64,000 nucleotides of DNA from Curtobacterium sp. ZW137 (lineage in GTDB: Bacteria; Actinomycetota; Actinomycetes; Actinomycetales; Microbacteriaceae): positions 186,001 to 250,000 of the forward strand of contig NZ_RJKS01000001.1 in assembly GCF_003762905.1 (NCBI RefSeq), written 5' to 3'. A model generated the notes under the pieces. The model was not told the DNA's origin and did no database searches. It saw only the letters and a list, made by a program, of their open reading frames with translations. The translations under genes and the position numbers were made by a program. Shown piece by piece: positions 30,181-38,563 of this stretch (positions within the stretch are counted from its first letter, which is position 1; each line of letters opens with the position of its first letter).

Positions 30181-30911
30181 CTACGAGGCAGGGCGGTAGC
30201 GCGCCATCGCGCTCCGCTGCGGGGCGAAGCGTTCTTCGAAGTCGCGCTCGTTCGGGACCCACACGTCTCGCCAGAGCGACTCGTGACGCCTGCCGAGCCG
30301 CGCATCGCGCGCCATGCCCGCTGTGCGGCGACGTCGAGCTCGACGTCACACCAGACCGTCACGTCGAGGCTCGGGAGCGTGTCCGGATGGAACAGCCCGA
30401 TCAGGTCCACGACCAGGATGTCAGCGCTGGGGAGCGGCTCAGCGGGGCCGAGCGACCTCGTGGTCCAGTCGAAGCGGTGGAACACGCCGGGTTGCGCGGC
30501 GCGATGCGGGGCGAGGACCGAATCGAGCAGTCGTCGTCGGTCGACACCGTCCCAGTCCGTCGACCGCCGATGGGATCGCACCGGGTCCAAGAAGTCGTCA
30601 CCACGGATCCGCACCGCACCTGCGAGCTCCGCCGCGAGGGTCCTGGCCAGGGTGGACTTGCCGGACCCGCAGTAGCCGGAGATCCCCACCACGAGCGGGT
30701 GTCCCAGGTCACGCTGACGCGCACGGATGAGATCGACCAGGCCGGTCTGGTCCATCGGCGACTCGACGTCGATCTCGTAGTCCAGCACCAGGTCCTCGGC
30801 GTTCATGCCTCGGATGCCCCAGTTCACCTTCGGGGTCTCCGTGATGGTGATCTCGACGCTGTGCGGCGAGATCCCCGCCTCGGACTCGATGCGAGCGAAC
30901 AGCTCACGCAC
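30181..30911 (-). pseudogene. Frameshifted P-loop kinase with tautomerase-like N-terminal segment
   Basis: From the ATG at 30755 the frame encodes a uridine-kinase-like protein with P-loop GISGYCGSGKSTLA and GDDFLDP. Near 30316 the frame breaks: in the original frame the end is nonsense (to a stop at 30159), but one base over the sequence continues as MARDARLGRRHESLWRDVWV, then PNERDFEERFAPQRS, ending at TAG 30181-30183, which is how such kinases end. So one base seems lost (or misread). Upstream of 30755 the frame stays open and encodes VEITITETPKVNWGIRGMNA, which resembles a 4-oxalocrotonate tautomerase without its start and N-terminal proline; that assignment is tentative. GTG 30911 is the outermost plausible start. 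Confidence 0.65.
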
Positions 30912-31004
30912 GAGCGATCGCTTCGTGGCGTCGCTTGGGCCATGACGACACAGTACCGAGGGGGGGTTCGCGGAACTTCCGACGGTCGTCGGCCAGTCGC
31001 TCAA

Positions 31005-31045
31005 CCGGGAGGCTCGGTGCGGGCCCACCACGGACGTCCCGTCCG
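31005..31045. repeat. GGAGGCTCGGTGC-type dispersed repeat
   Basis: CCGGGAGGCTCGGTGCGGGC then CACCACGGACGTCCCGTCCG: an imperfect copy of the family seen at 30113-30144. Lies in the divergent gap between the broken kinase and the phosphoesterase gene. Confidence 0.6.
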
Positions 31046-31061
31046 AAGTCCGCGCACCCGA

Positions 31062-31067
31062 TACCGT
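31062..31067 (+). promoter_or_regulatory. -10 element of a leaderless promoter (2H phosphoesterase)
   Basis: TACCGT six bases ahead of the GTG at 31074, with no ribosome binding site between: a leaderless arrangement. Confidence 0.45.
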
Positions 31068-31073
31068 GGTGCC

Positions 31074-31736
31074 GTGGCGAGCCAGGACCAGTACGACGCC
31101 CTGTGGGCTGAGGGCCGAGCGCGCATGGTCCTTGGCGATCTCCGACCCGACCGGACGCCGACGGATGGGGACCCACGATGGGGGCTCAGCCTCGTCCTGC
31201 TCCCGGCCGAGGAGACGGCGCGACGCCTCGCCGGAGTCACGTCCGAGCTGGACGCCGCGTACCGGGGCGGACACCACCTCTACGGGGCGGCGGACCTGCA
31301 CATGACGATCACGAGCCTCGAGCCGTACCGGGATCGGATCGCGCCGGAGACGGTTCAGCACTACGTCGACGCGATCGATCGTTCGCGCGACCTGCTCGAC
31401 GTCCGGTGTCGCCTGCTCGGCCTCGGTGGTTCGGCAGCCGGTGTGTTCGTCCAGGGGTTCGACGACGACAGCCTCCTTCCGATCCGCGTGCGGATGCGGC
31501 AGGCGGCTGCCGATCTGCACGGTGGGACTGCGCCCCCGATGGCGTTCGTCCGGGACACCGCGCACATATCGCTCAGCGTCCACCGGCAGGCGGGGCCCGA
31601 AAACGCAGCCGTCGCCGTCGTGGAGCGATCGCGCCGGCGGGACTTCGGCGACCTCCAAGGCTCTCGGGTCGCGCTGGTGCGGTACCGCCCTCGGGTCGGC
31701 TCCATGGGAGTCGAGATGCTGCACACCGTCGGTTAG
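31074..31736 (+). CDS. 2H phosphoesterase family protein (2'-5' RNA ligase-like)
   Basis: 220 residues. Two HxT/S motifs, H76-M-T78 (LHMTITSLEPY) and H164-I-S166 (AHISLSVHR), spaced as in 2H phosphoesterases, a fold that acts on 2',3'-cyclic phosphates and 2'-5' bonds in RNA and nucleotides. Exact substrate cannot be read from the sequence. Beside it are a NUDIX hydrolase and several phosphotransferases, possibly a small-molecule or nucleotide salvage set. Confidence 0.75.
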   Translation: MASQDQYDALWAEGRARMVLGDLRPDRTPTDGDPRWGLSLVLLPAEETARRLAGVTSELDAAYRGGHHLYGAADLHMTITSLEPYRDRIAPETVQHYVDAIDRSRDLLDVRCRLLGLGGSAAGVFVQGFDDDSLLPIRVRMRQAAADLHGGTAPPMAFVRDTAHISLSVHRQAGPENAAVAVVERSRRRDFGDLQGSRVALVRYRPRVGSMGVEMLHTVG

Positions 31737-31786
31737 GGAGCGGACAGGCTCTTGTGCGCAGCCCGTCGGTTGTACAAGGTGGTCGG

Positions 31787-32224
31787 ATGACGGGGATCAG
31801 GAACATCGCAGTCGGGTTGCCGGTCAAGAGCAGTCATGTCCTGCTCTCCGAGTCGACGGACACCGTCCGCGGTCTCGTGTTCCACCGTGCCGTGGGTGGC
31901 GGCATCGAGTTCGGCGAACGCGCGGACGAAGCGCTCCGGCGTGAGTTCCGGGAAGAACTCGACGTGGCCCTCTCCACCGTGACACTCCTCGGCGTCATCG
32001 AGAACATCTTCGAGTTCGAGGGTTCCCCTGGGCATGAGTACGCGCATGTCTTCGCGGTGCAGTCGGAAGAACTGGACCGTGTCCCGCTCAGCGCGGAACT
32101 CGTCGTCCTGGACGAGGGCAGTCCGGTGCGGTGGGTTCCGCTCGACACGGAAACACCGGTCTTCCCGGAGGGCATCCTCGAGATGCTCACCGCGGCCGCC
32201 GACGCCGACGCCGACGCCGGATGA
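31787..32224 (+). CDS. NUDIX hydrolase
   Basis: 145 residues. NUDIX box G38-x5-E44-x7-R52-E53-F-x-E56-E57-L-D (GGIEFGERADEALRREFREE), with Asp in place of the last Gly. Such enzymes split nucleoside diphosphates linked to another group. ATG at 31787 after an AAGGTGG site. The C-terminus is an Ala-Asp repeat. Followed 37 bases later by an APH-type kinase on the same strand. Confidence 0.85.
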   Translation: MTGIRNIAVGLPVKSSHVLLSESTDTVRGLVFHRAVGGGIEFGERADEALRREFREELDVALSTVTLLGVIENIFEFEGSPGHEYAHVFAVQSEELDRVPLSAELVVLDEGSPVRWVPLDTETPVFPEGILEMLTAAADADADAG

Positions 32225-32261
32225 CCATCAGCGCTGGAACGATCCTCCCGGAAGCGACCTG

Positions 32262-33170
32262 ATGCCCGGGCCGGCCGTCGAAGTGCCCGAAGGACTCGTC
32301 CGCGCGACGACGAACCGCGAAGAATCCGCCGGTACGGCGTGGCTCGCGGAACTGCCGGCGATCATCGGCGGCCTGCTCGACCGGTGGGGGTGCGAGCTCG
32401 ACGGCGCCCCGATGCACGGTGAGGTCGCGATCGTCCTGCCGGTGCGGCGGGGCGAGACTGCCGCAGCGCTCAAGGTGTCGTTCCCGCACCCCGGCAACCG
32501 CAGCGAGCCGGACGCGCTACGCAGCTTCGGAGGGAACGGCGCCGTCCGACTTCTCGATGCCGACGCCGACTCGTTCGCGCTCCTGATGGAACGTGCTGGT
32601 CCCGACACGCTCGAGTCGATCGGGACGGCGGAGGAGGCGATCGAGACGGCCGGGTACCTGGCTCGGCGCCTCGCGGTTCCCGCAGGGCCGGCCACACCGG
32701 CACTCGCGGACACGGCCGGAGGGTGGGAAGCGGAGCTCGATCGGCAGGTCGCACTCCTGCCCGGTGTCCTGTCCTCCGCGGTGATCGAGCGGACGAGGAG
32801 CACCATCCGGCTGCTCGGGGGCGACACGACCACGACGATGCTCCACGGGGACCTGCACTTCGGGAACGTGCTCAGCGCGGAGCGTGAACCGTGGTTGGCG
32901 ATCGACCCGAAGGGCTGGCGTGGCAGCGCTGCCTACGACGCGTTCACCGTGGTCGCGGGGAAGCGCGAGGGACTCCGTGACGCTCCCGACCTCGGTCGGG
33001 TGTTCCGCGACCGGATCCGCCGGTTCGCGGACACGGCCGGCGTCGACGCTGCGACGGCGCTCGCTTGCGTGCAGGCGCGCGCGACGAGCTCGTACCTGTA
33101 CCAGCGGCTGCAGCCGGGGGACTGGTTCGAGCTCGAGCTGCTCGAGTTCGCGGTGAACCTGAGCGACTGA
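32262..33170 (+). CDS. Aminoglycoside/hydroxyurea kinase-like phosphotransferase
   Basis: 302 residues. Layout of the APH(6)/hydroxyurea phosphotransferase family: nucleotide lysine in AALKVSFPH (K71), catalytic loop MLHGDLHFGNVL (H195-G-D197) and metal site AIDPKGWRG (D215), the Pro-Lys-Gly after the aspartate being typical of this family. Members phosphorylate streptomycin, but many of the chromosomal ones have no known role, so resistance is not claimed. Confidence 0.82.
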   Translation: MPGPAVEVPEGLVRATTNREESAGTAWLAELPAIIGGLLDRWGCELDGAPMHGEVAIVLPVRRGETAAALKVSFPHPGNRSEPDALRSFGGNGAVRLLDADADSFALLMERAGPDTLESIGTAEEAIETAGYLARRLAVPAGPATPALADTAGGWEAELDRQVALLPGVLSSAVIERTRSTIRLLGGDTTTTMLHGDLHFGNVLSAEREPWLAIDPKGWRGSAAYDAFTVVAGKREGLRDAPDLGRVFRDRIRRFADTAGVDAATALACVQARATSSYLYQRLQPGDWFELELLEFAVNLSD

Positions 33171-33176
33171 TCGCGG

Positions 33177-33905
33177 TCAGGAGACCCGTTCGCGGAGCCG
33201 CTCGGTGACGACGAGCTTCTCCGACCACCGGTCCGGCCATCCCGCGGCCACCCACGACCGCTGCGGTTCATGGCCGGCGCGGCCGAGCCACACGACCTCG
33301 TCGATCGCGCGCTGCTGGCGCGCGAGGACGGCATCGACGACGTCGAACGCGCCGTCCCACCGGTACCCGTCGAGGAAGGCACCGATGCGACCGCGACGAT
33401 CCACGTCGGGTCGTAGTCCTCGCCGACGGAGCTGCTGCACGTCGTCGTCGAACGGTGCGAGCCACTCGAGTGCGTACGCGACGTCGCTGACCGGTTCCGC
33501 CGGACGTGCGACGTCCCAGTCGAACAACCCGACCGCTCGGCCGTCGCGCCAGGCCGTGTTCCGGGGCTGCGGGTCACCGTGGCAGATGACGGTGGTGCCC
33601 TCGGGTGGAACAGCCCACACCGCCCAGCTCGGCTGCACCCAGCTCCGCGTCGCGTCGTGCACCCGACGGAGGAGCGCCCCAGCAGATGCGACCGCAGCGG
33701 TCGTGGTCTGGTGCGGCCAGGCGGCGTCGCCACCGTCGCCGGGCACGAGGCGGACGAACTCGAAGTGCTCGTCGGTGTCGAGCGGTTCCGGGACGGGGAG
33801 TCCCTGATCGTGGAGGTGCCGGAGCAGGGAGTGCACCGTCAGGGTCCAGGGCTTCCGGGGGCGACGGACGACGTCACCGTCGACCACGACCTCGCGCTCC
33901 GTCAT
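33177..33905 (-). CDS. APH-fold phosphotransferase family protein
   Basis: 242 residues on the opposite strand, converging with the previous kinase 6 bases apart. Catalytic loop VICHGDPQPRNTAW (H109-G-D111) and GLFDWDVARPAEPVSDVAYA (D129). The N-terminal nucleotide lobe is short and its lysine is not obvious. Third APH-fold gene within 5 kb; substrate unknown. Confidence 0.8.
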   Translation of the reverse strand: MTEREVVVDGDVVRRPRKPWTLTVHSLLRHLHDQGLPVPEPLDTDEHFEFVRLVPGDGGDAAWPHQTTTAAVASAGALLRRVHDATRSWVQPSWAVWAVPPEGTTVICHGDPQPRNTAWRDGRAVGLFDWDVARPAEPVSDVAYALEWLAPFDDDVQQLRRRGLRPDVDRRGRIGAFLDGYRWDGAFDVVDAVLARQQRAIDEVVWLGRAGHEPQRSWVAAGWPDRWSEKLVVTERLRERVS

Positions 33906-33927
33906 CTCCGCACGCTCGGCGTGATGG

Positions 33928-35379
33928 TCAGCCGCGTCCGGTGATCGAGCGGATGCGCGCCACGATCCGGGGGTTCCGTGCGCCGAAGGTGAGGGCGGCG
34001 AGGCGGCGCATCGAGACCTGGGCGCGGTGCACGAGGAGGCCGGTCGCTTCTGCGATGTCGGTGACCGCGTGCCAGCGGGCGCGGAGGGCGGTCGGGTCGA
34101 TCTCGGTCCGCGCGGCCGTCTCGATGGCCTCGACGAGGGACTTGCCGTCCTGCCAGGGCAGGGTCTCGTTCTCGAACCGCCGGAGGATCCGGTCGATGGC
34201 GTTCGCGCGGTGGTGCGTGACGGCCTGCGACCACCGGACGTCCTGCGGGATCGGGTCGACGAGGACCCACCGCGGGGCGTTGGCGTTCAGCATCGACAGC
34301 TGGCCGAACGTGGTCAGGGCGCCGAGCGCGACGGCGACGTCGAAGATCTGGCGAGGACGGCCGCCGACGGCGATGAGCGCGCCGGGGAACGCCTGACGCG
34401 CTGCGCGGAGCTGCGAACGCGCGACGATGAGCGTGATGACCATGTGCTCGGGCGCGGCGGCGAGGACGGAACGGACGCGGGTCACGACGGCACCGTCGAC
34501 CTCGGCCGGCAGGTGCAGTGCCACGCGGACCGCGTCGTCGTCCGGCAGGAACGCGTCCGCGAACACGTCGACGGCGTCCCGGTAGCGGCTGAGGAACAGG
34601 GCGATCGCGCCGCCGTAGAACGGGTAGCGCTCGAGCAGGATGCGCTCGTGCTCGAGGCGGAGGGTCGGGCCGCGGTCACCGCTGAAGCTCGTCGACCCGG
34701 TGTGCAGGACGAGGGCGTGGTTCGCGAGCGCCGCGGTGTAGCCGTGCTCGTTGATGCGGAGGCAGAAGTCGTTCTCCTCGCCGTAGCCGGGGGAGAAGAC
34801 CTCGTCGAACAGGCCGAAGCGGTCGATCGTCTCGCGGCGGATGAGGAAGCAGAAGCCCATCGCGACCGGCGCCAGTGAGAAGCGGGGGAGCAGGTACTTC
34901 ACGCGGCCGTGCAGCTCACGGGTGCGCCGGGGTGCGAGGTTGGCGCGCGGGTTCCGGCGGGCGTAGGGGAACGACGCGATGGTGGCGTTGTCGCTCCGCG
35001 CGCAGACCACGCCGATCGAGTCGTCCTCGGCGAGGACCGCGGTCATCTCGTCGAGGAACCCGGGCAGCGGGACGGTGTCGCTGTTCAGGAGCAGGACGTC
35101 GTTGCCGGTCCGGTCGAGTTCGAGGACCGCACGGTTGCAGTTGCCGACGAAACCGAGGTTCCGCTCGTTGCGGGTGTACTCGAAGCCGGGGTGGTCGGCG
35201 ACGAGCTCGAGGAGCCGACGCTCGATGGCGTCCACGTTCGGTCCGACGTCGTTCGCGAGGAGTACCCGGTCCACGGAGAAGTCGACGGTCTCGAGCAGGG
35301 CCTCGACGCAGCGTTCGAGCCCCGGCAGGTCGTCGTAGACCGGGACGACGATGGTCACCGGTCGACGGTCAGCACTCAT
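33928..35379 (-). CDS. Glycosyltransferase family 2 protein
   Basis: 483 residues. GT-A domain: VTIVVPVYDDLPGLERCVEA, NLGFVGNCNRAV, LLLNSDTVPLPGFLDEM (metal-binding region), then MGFCFLIRRETIDRFG and PGYGEENDFCLRI. The C-terminal 200 residues have no recognised fold. Close paralogue of the gene at 51723-53165 (shared RSDNATIAS, GYGEEND(F/Y)CLR, SFSG(D/N)R). Start overlaps the stop of the upstream GT4 gene by 4 bases. Likely builds the glycopolymer of this island. Confidence 0.88.
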   Translation of the reverse strand: MSADRRPVTIVVPVYDDLPGLERCVEALLETVDFSVDRVLLANDVGPNVDAIERRLLELVADHPGFEYTRNERNLGFVGNCNRAVLELDRTGNDVLLLNSDTVPLPGFLDEMTAVLAEDDSIGVVCARSDNATIASFPYARRNPRANLAPRRTRELHGRVKYLLPRFSLAPVAMGFCFLIRRETIDRFGLFDEVFSPGYGEENDFCLRINEHGYTAALANHALVLHTGSTSFSGDRGPTLRLEHERILLERYPFYGGAIALFLSRYRDAVDVFADAFLPDDDAVRVALHLPAEVDGAVVTRVRSVLAAAPEHMVITLIVARSQLRAARQAFPGALIAVGGRPRQIFDVAVALGALTTFGQLSMLNANAPRWVLVDPIPQDVRWSQAVTHHRANAIDRILRRFENETLPWQDGKSLVEAIETAARTEIDPTALRARWHAVTDIAEATGLLVHRAQVSMRRLAALTFGARNPRIVARIRSITGRG

Positions 35380-36746
35380 CGACGCGCCAGCTTCCGCATC
35401 ACGACACCCGGACGCGCGAGGACACGACCGACCAGGCCGGAGCGCGACCGGACGCGGTTCGCCAGCAGGCCGACCGCCGCACGGGCGCTCGTCGCACCGA
35501 GCGACGCGTAGGCACCGGGGAGCTCGAACCAGTAGCGCGCGACCTGGGGGAGCCGGTAGCCCTCCGTGCCGACCAACGCGACCAGACGTTCGATGGCGGC
35601 GCCGTTGTCGCGACCCGCGCCGACGACGGTGGCGAGGCGGTCCGGAGCAGCCGCACCGTGCCTCCCGGCCGAAGCGGGGTCGGCCGCGTACGCGGCGAGA
35701 GCGTCGGCGAGACCCGCCGTGTCGTCCGCGTCGAACAGGGCGCCGGTGACACCGGGCTCGACCAGCTCGGCGCTGCCGCCCTGGCGGGAGGCGACGACGG
35801 CACGGCCGAGGGTCATGTACTCGGCCGTGGTGCGGCCGAACGCCTCGATGGTCGAGGGGGTGACGCAGACGTCGGCGGCGTCGATGAAGGGCGCGGTGTC
35901 GCGCTGCTCACCCGCGAAGACGACGTGGTCGGCGATGCCGAGCGCGCGTGCGCGGTCGGTGAGGCGCTGGTCCTCGCCGGGGTGCTTCCAGCCGCCGACG
36001 AAGCAGACGCTCGCCGTGACGCCGCGCTCGCGCAGCGCTCCGAGCGCGTCGATCACGCGGTGCTGGCCCTTGGACTCCTCCACGCGACCGACGACCGTGA
36101 TCCGGAGGCCCGGGTCGTCCTCCGGGAACGGCGTGACCGTCGGCGTGTCGGAACGGGTGCGCAGCAGCCGTTCGGTGTCGACGATCGGGTACGCGACGGA
36201 GAGCTTCTCGGCCGGGATGTGCTCGGCGAGGTGGTCGCGCATCGCCTCGGAGTTCGTGATGACGGCGCCGGAGAAGAGGCCGATGTCGCCGAGCGTCGCC
36301 GCACGACCGCTCTGGAAGTGCAGCCCGTGGTCGAGGTCGCCGTACTCACGGACGAACCAGGCCTGCGGGATCCCGAGGACCGCGGCAGCGAACGACGCCC
36401 ACGGTGCAACGAGGGTGTTCGTGACGACCAGGTCGGGGCGGTTCCGCTCGTACTCGGCGATGATCGCGCGGACGGCGGCGTAGTCGACCGTCGCGAACGC
36501 GGCTCGTTCCGCCGCCGGAGCCGGCTGCGAGCTGGGGAGTGCCCACCCGCGGAACCTCAGCGCCTGGTAGCGCCAGCCGCGCTCGTCGAGGGCTTCGATG
36601 AACTTGCCCCTGGGCGCCTTCGTGATGAACGACGGGGTCATCGAGGGGTCGCGTGACTGCCAGTCCTCCACGAACCGGATGAGCGACCGCTCAGCGCCGC
36701 CGAGACTCACGGGCGCTGTGGAGTGGTTCGCGAAACTGACGAGCAC
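35376..36746 (-). CDS. Glycosyltransferase family 4 (GT-B) protein
   Basis: 456 residues. N-terminal acceptor domain from SLGGAERSLIRF; C-terminal donor domain with ITVVGRVEESKGQHRVIDAL, VTPSTIEAFGRTTAEYMTLG and the E-x7-E pattern of retaining GT4 enzymes. GTG at 36746 stands six bases from a TAGAGT -10 (36753-36758), so a leaderless start is likely. First gene of the two-gene unit with the GT2 above; divergent from the ABC exporter. Confidence 0.88.
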   Translation of the reverse strand: MLVSFANHSTAPVSLGGAERSLIRFVEDWQSRDPSMTPSFITKAPRGKFIEALDERGWRYQALRFRGWALPSSQPAPAAERAAFATVDYAAVRAIIAEYERNRPDLVVTNTLVAPWASFAAAVLGIPQAWFVREYGDLDHGLHFQSGRAATLGDIGLFSGAVITNSEAMRDHLAEHIPAEKLSVAYPIVDTERLLRTRSDTPTVTPFPEDDPGLRITVVGRVEESKGQHRVIDALGALRERGVTASVCFVGGWKHPGEDQRLTDRARALGIADHVVFAGEQRDTAPFIDAADVCVTPSTIEAFGRTTAEYMTLGRAVVASRQGGSAELVEPGVTGALFDADDTAGLADALAAYAADPASAGRHGAAAPDRLATVVGAGRDNGAAIERLVALVGTEGYRLPQVARYWFELPGAYASLGATSARAAVGLLANRVRSRSGLVGRVLARPGVVMRKLARR

Positions 36747-36752
36747 CCAACT

Positions 36753-36758
36753 ACTCTA
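36753..36758 (-). promoter_or_regulatory. -10 element of a leaderless promoter (GT4)
   Basis: TAGAGT on the minus strand, 6 bases before the GTG at 36746. Confidence 0.45.
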
Positions 36759-36856
36759 CAAAGGATTCCCCAATCGTTCTCCAACCAGCCACCCCCAAGT
36801 GCGGGGCGGCATACATCGACGGTCGCGAGGCGCTCGACATACTTGTGCGAGAATGT

Positions 36857-36905
36857 CTCGTCCTGATCCTGATCGGGCCGCCTCGTCCTGATCTGATCGG
36901 GCCGC
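36857..36905 (+). repeat. 25/24-bp tandem duplication ahead of the ABC exporter
   Basis: CTCGTCCTGATCCTGATCGG followed by GCCGC (36857-36881) is repeated at 36882-36905 with one base missing. It ends 35 bases before the permease ATG, in its presumed leader or promoter. The whole 36747-36940 gap otherwise shows only the minus-strand -10 and a GGAGGAG ribosome binding site (about 36920). Confidence 0.75.
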
Positions 36906-36940
36906 AAGGGCGCGCCCCGGAGGAGCTGTAACCGAAAAGC

Positions 36941-37762
36941 ATGTCCTACCTCAACGAACTCGTGTCGTCCCGCGAGCTCCTCGCGAACCTCACGGCGCGC
37001 GAGGTCAAGGGAAAGTACCGCCGTACCGTCTTCGGTCAGCTGTGGTCCCTGATCAACCCGCTCGCGACGATGCTGATCTACACGATCGTGTACTCGTTCA
37101 TCTTCCGGGCACGGCTCGAGGTGGGCGACCCGAGTGGCCTGAACATCTACCCGCTGTGGCTCATGTGCGGTCTGCTGCCGTGGATCTTCGCGCGCAACGT
37201 GATCAACTCCGGGATGACGTCGATCGTCTCCAACGGGTCGCTGATCAAGAAGGTCTACTTCCCCCGGATGACGCTGCCCCTGGCGGCGGTCGGGTCCTTC
37301 GGCTTCACGTGGCTCGTCGAGATGGGTGTGCTGCTGATCGTGCTGGCGATCGCCGGCTCGAACTTCTGGCTGTACCTGCCGGTCATCGCGCTGACGATGG
37401 TGTTCCTCGCGATGTTCGCCGCCGGGCTCGGCCTGATGCTCTCGATCATCAACGTGCACTTCCGCGACATGCAGCACCTGGTCGGGATCGGCCTGCAGAT
37501 GTGGATGTACCTGTCGCCGATCATCTACCCGCTCTCGCTCGTCGAGGACGCCGCGAACAAGTCGGGGCACTCGTGGATCATCCACGTCTACAAGCTCAAC
37601 CCCATCGAGCGGTTCTCCACCGTGTTCCGCAACCTGATGTACGACAACCGGATGCCGAACTGGACCGATCTGGTCGCGTGCGCCCTGGCGGGATGCCTCT
37701 CGCTCGCGCTCGGCTACTTCGTGTTTTCCCGCAACGAGAAGAAGCTGGCTGAACTGCTGTGA
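36941..37762 (+). CDS. ABC-2 polysaccharide export permease (Wzm/TagG type)
   Basis: 273 residues, six membrane helices. Starts with the cytoplasmic amphipathic helix LLANLTAREVKGKYRRTVFG typical of O-antigen and teichoic acid exporters, then WSLINPLATMLIYTIVYSFI, and ends FSRNEKKLAELL. Together with the ATPase whose GTG overlaps its stop codon, it forms the pump that flips a lipid-linked polymer across the membrane. Confidence 0.92.
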   Translation: MSYLNELVSSRELLANLTAREVKGKYRRTVFGQLWSLINPLATMLIYTIVYSFIFRARLEVGDPSGLNIYPLWLMCGLLPWIFARNVINSGMTSIVSNGSLIKKVYFPRMTLPLAAVGSFGFTWLVEMGVLLIVLAIAGSNFWLYLPVIALTMVFLAMFAAGLGLMLSIINVHFRDMQHLVGIGLQMWMYLSPIIYPLSLVEDAANKSGHSWIIHVYKLNPIERFSTVFRNLMYDNRMPNWTDLVACALAGCLSLALGYFVFSRNEKKLAELL

Positions 37763-38487
37763 GCGATGCTGCCGTCACCGTCGACCACGTGTCGAAGCGA
37801 TTCCGTATGTACAGCGAGCGCAACGACTCGCTGAAGAGCATGGTCATGCGCGGCAAGAAGTCCGTGCACGAGGACTTCTGGGCGCTCAAGGACGTCTCCT
37901 TCGAGGTGCCCCACGGCACGACCTTCGGCCTGATCGGCAAGAACGGGTCCGGGAAGTCCACGCTGCTGAAGTGCCTGGCCAAGATCCTCTGGCCGGAGCA
38001 GGGCTCCATCACCGCCCGCGGCAAGCAGGCCTCGCTGCTCGAGGTCGGGTCGGGCTTCCACCCGGAGCTCTCCGGACGCGAGAACGTGTTCCTGAACGGG
38101 TCCATCCTCGGCATGAGCCGGAAGGAGGTCACCCGGAAGTTCGACGAGATCGTGTCGTTCTCCGGCGTCGGCCACTTCATCGACCAGCCCGTGAAGAACT
38201 ACTCGTCCGGCATGTACGTGCGGCTCGGGTTCTCCGTGGCCGTCGCCGTCACGCCGGACATCCTCGTGGTGGACGAGGTGCTCGCCGTCGGTGACGCCAC
38301 GTTCCAGAAGCGCTGCCGGACGAAGTTCAAGGAGATGAAGGAGGAGGGCCGCACGGTCATCCTCGTGTCGCACTCCATGAGCACCGTGAAGGACATGTGC
38401 GACGAGGTCGCTTGGCTCAACGAGGGTGAGCTCAAGATGATCGGCAAGACGAACGACGTCATTGGTGCTTACAACAAGACTGTCTGA
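37759..38487 (+). CDS. ABC polysaccharide export ATPase (Wzt/TagH type)
   Basis: 242 residues. Walker A GLIGKNGSGKSTLLKCL, signature NYSSGMYVRLGFSVAV, Walker B ILVVDEVLAVGD, H-loop LVSHSMSTVK, all intact. Length shows that the C-terminal carbohydrate-binding domain of long Wzt proteins is missing, so export need not be coupled to a chain-end cap. Translationally coupled to the permease. Confidence 0.93.
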   Translation: MSDAAVTVDHVSKRFRMYSERNDSLKSMVMRGKKSVHEDFWALKDVSFEVPHGTTFGLIGKNGSGKSTLLKCLAKILWPEQGSITARGKQASLLEVGSGFHPELSGRENVFLNGSILGMSRKEVTRKFDEIVSFSGVGHFIDQPVKNYSSGMYVRLGFSVAVAVTPDILVVDEVLAVGDATFQKRCRTKFKEMKEEGRTVILVSHSMSTVKDMCDEVAWLNEGELKMIGKTNDVIGAYNKTV

Positions 38488-38563
38488 GTCGCGCGTGCGC
38501 GTGGCTGGCCTGTGCGACCGTCCCGCGCCATAGCATTCCCGGCGTTGGCTCTGGGGTGAAGAC

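Noticed and set aside
29321..33905. Antibiotic resistance island
   Set aside because: APH fold alone does not show drug inactivation, and no transposase, integron or resistance signature accompanies the genes.
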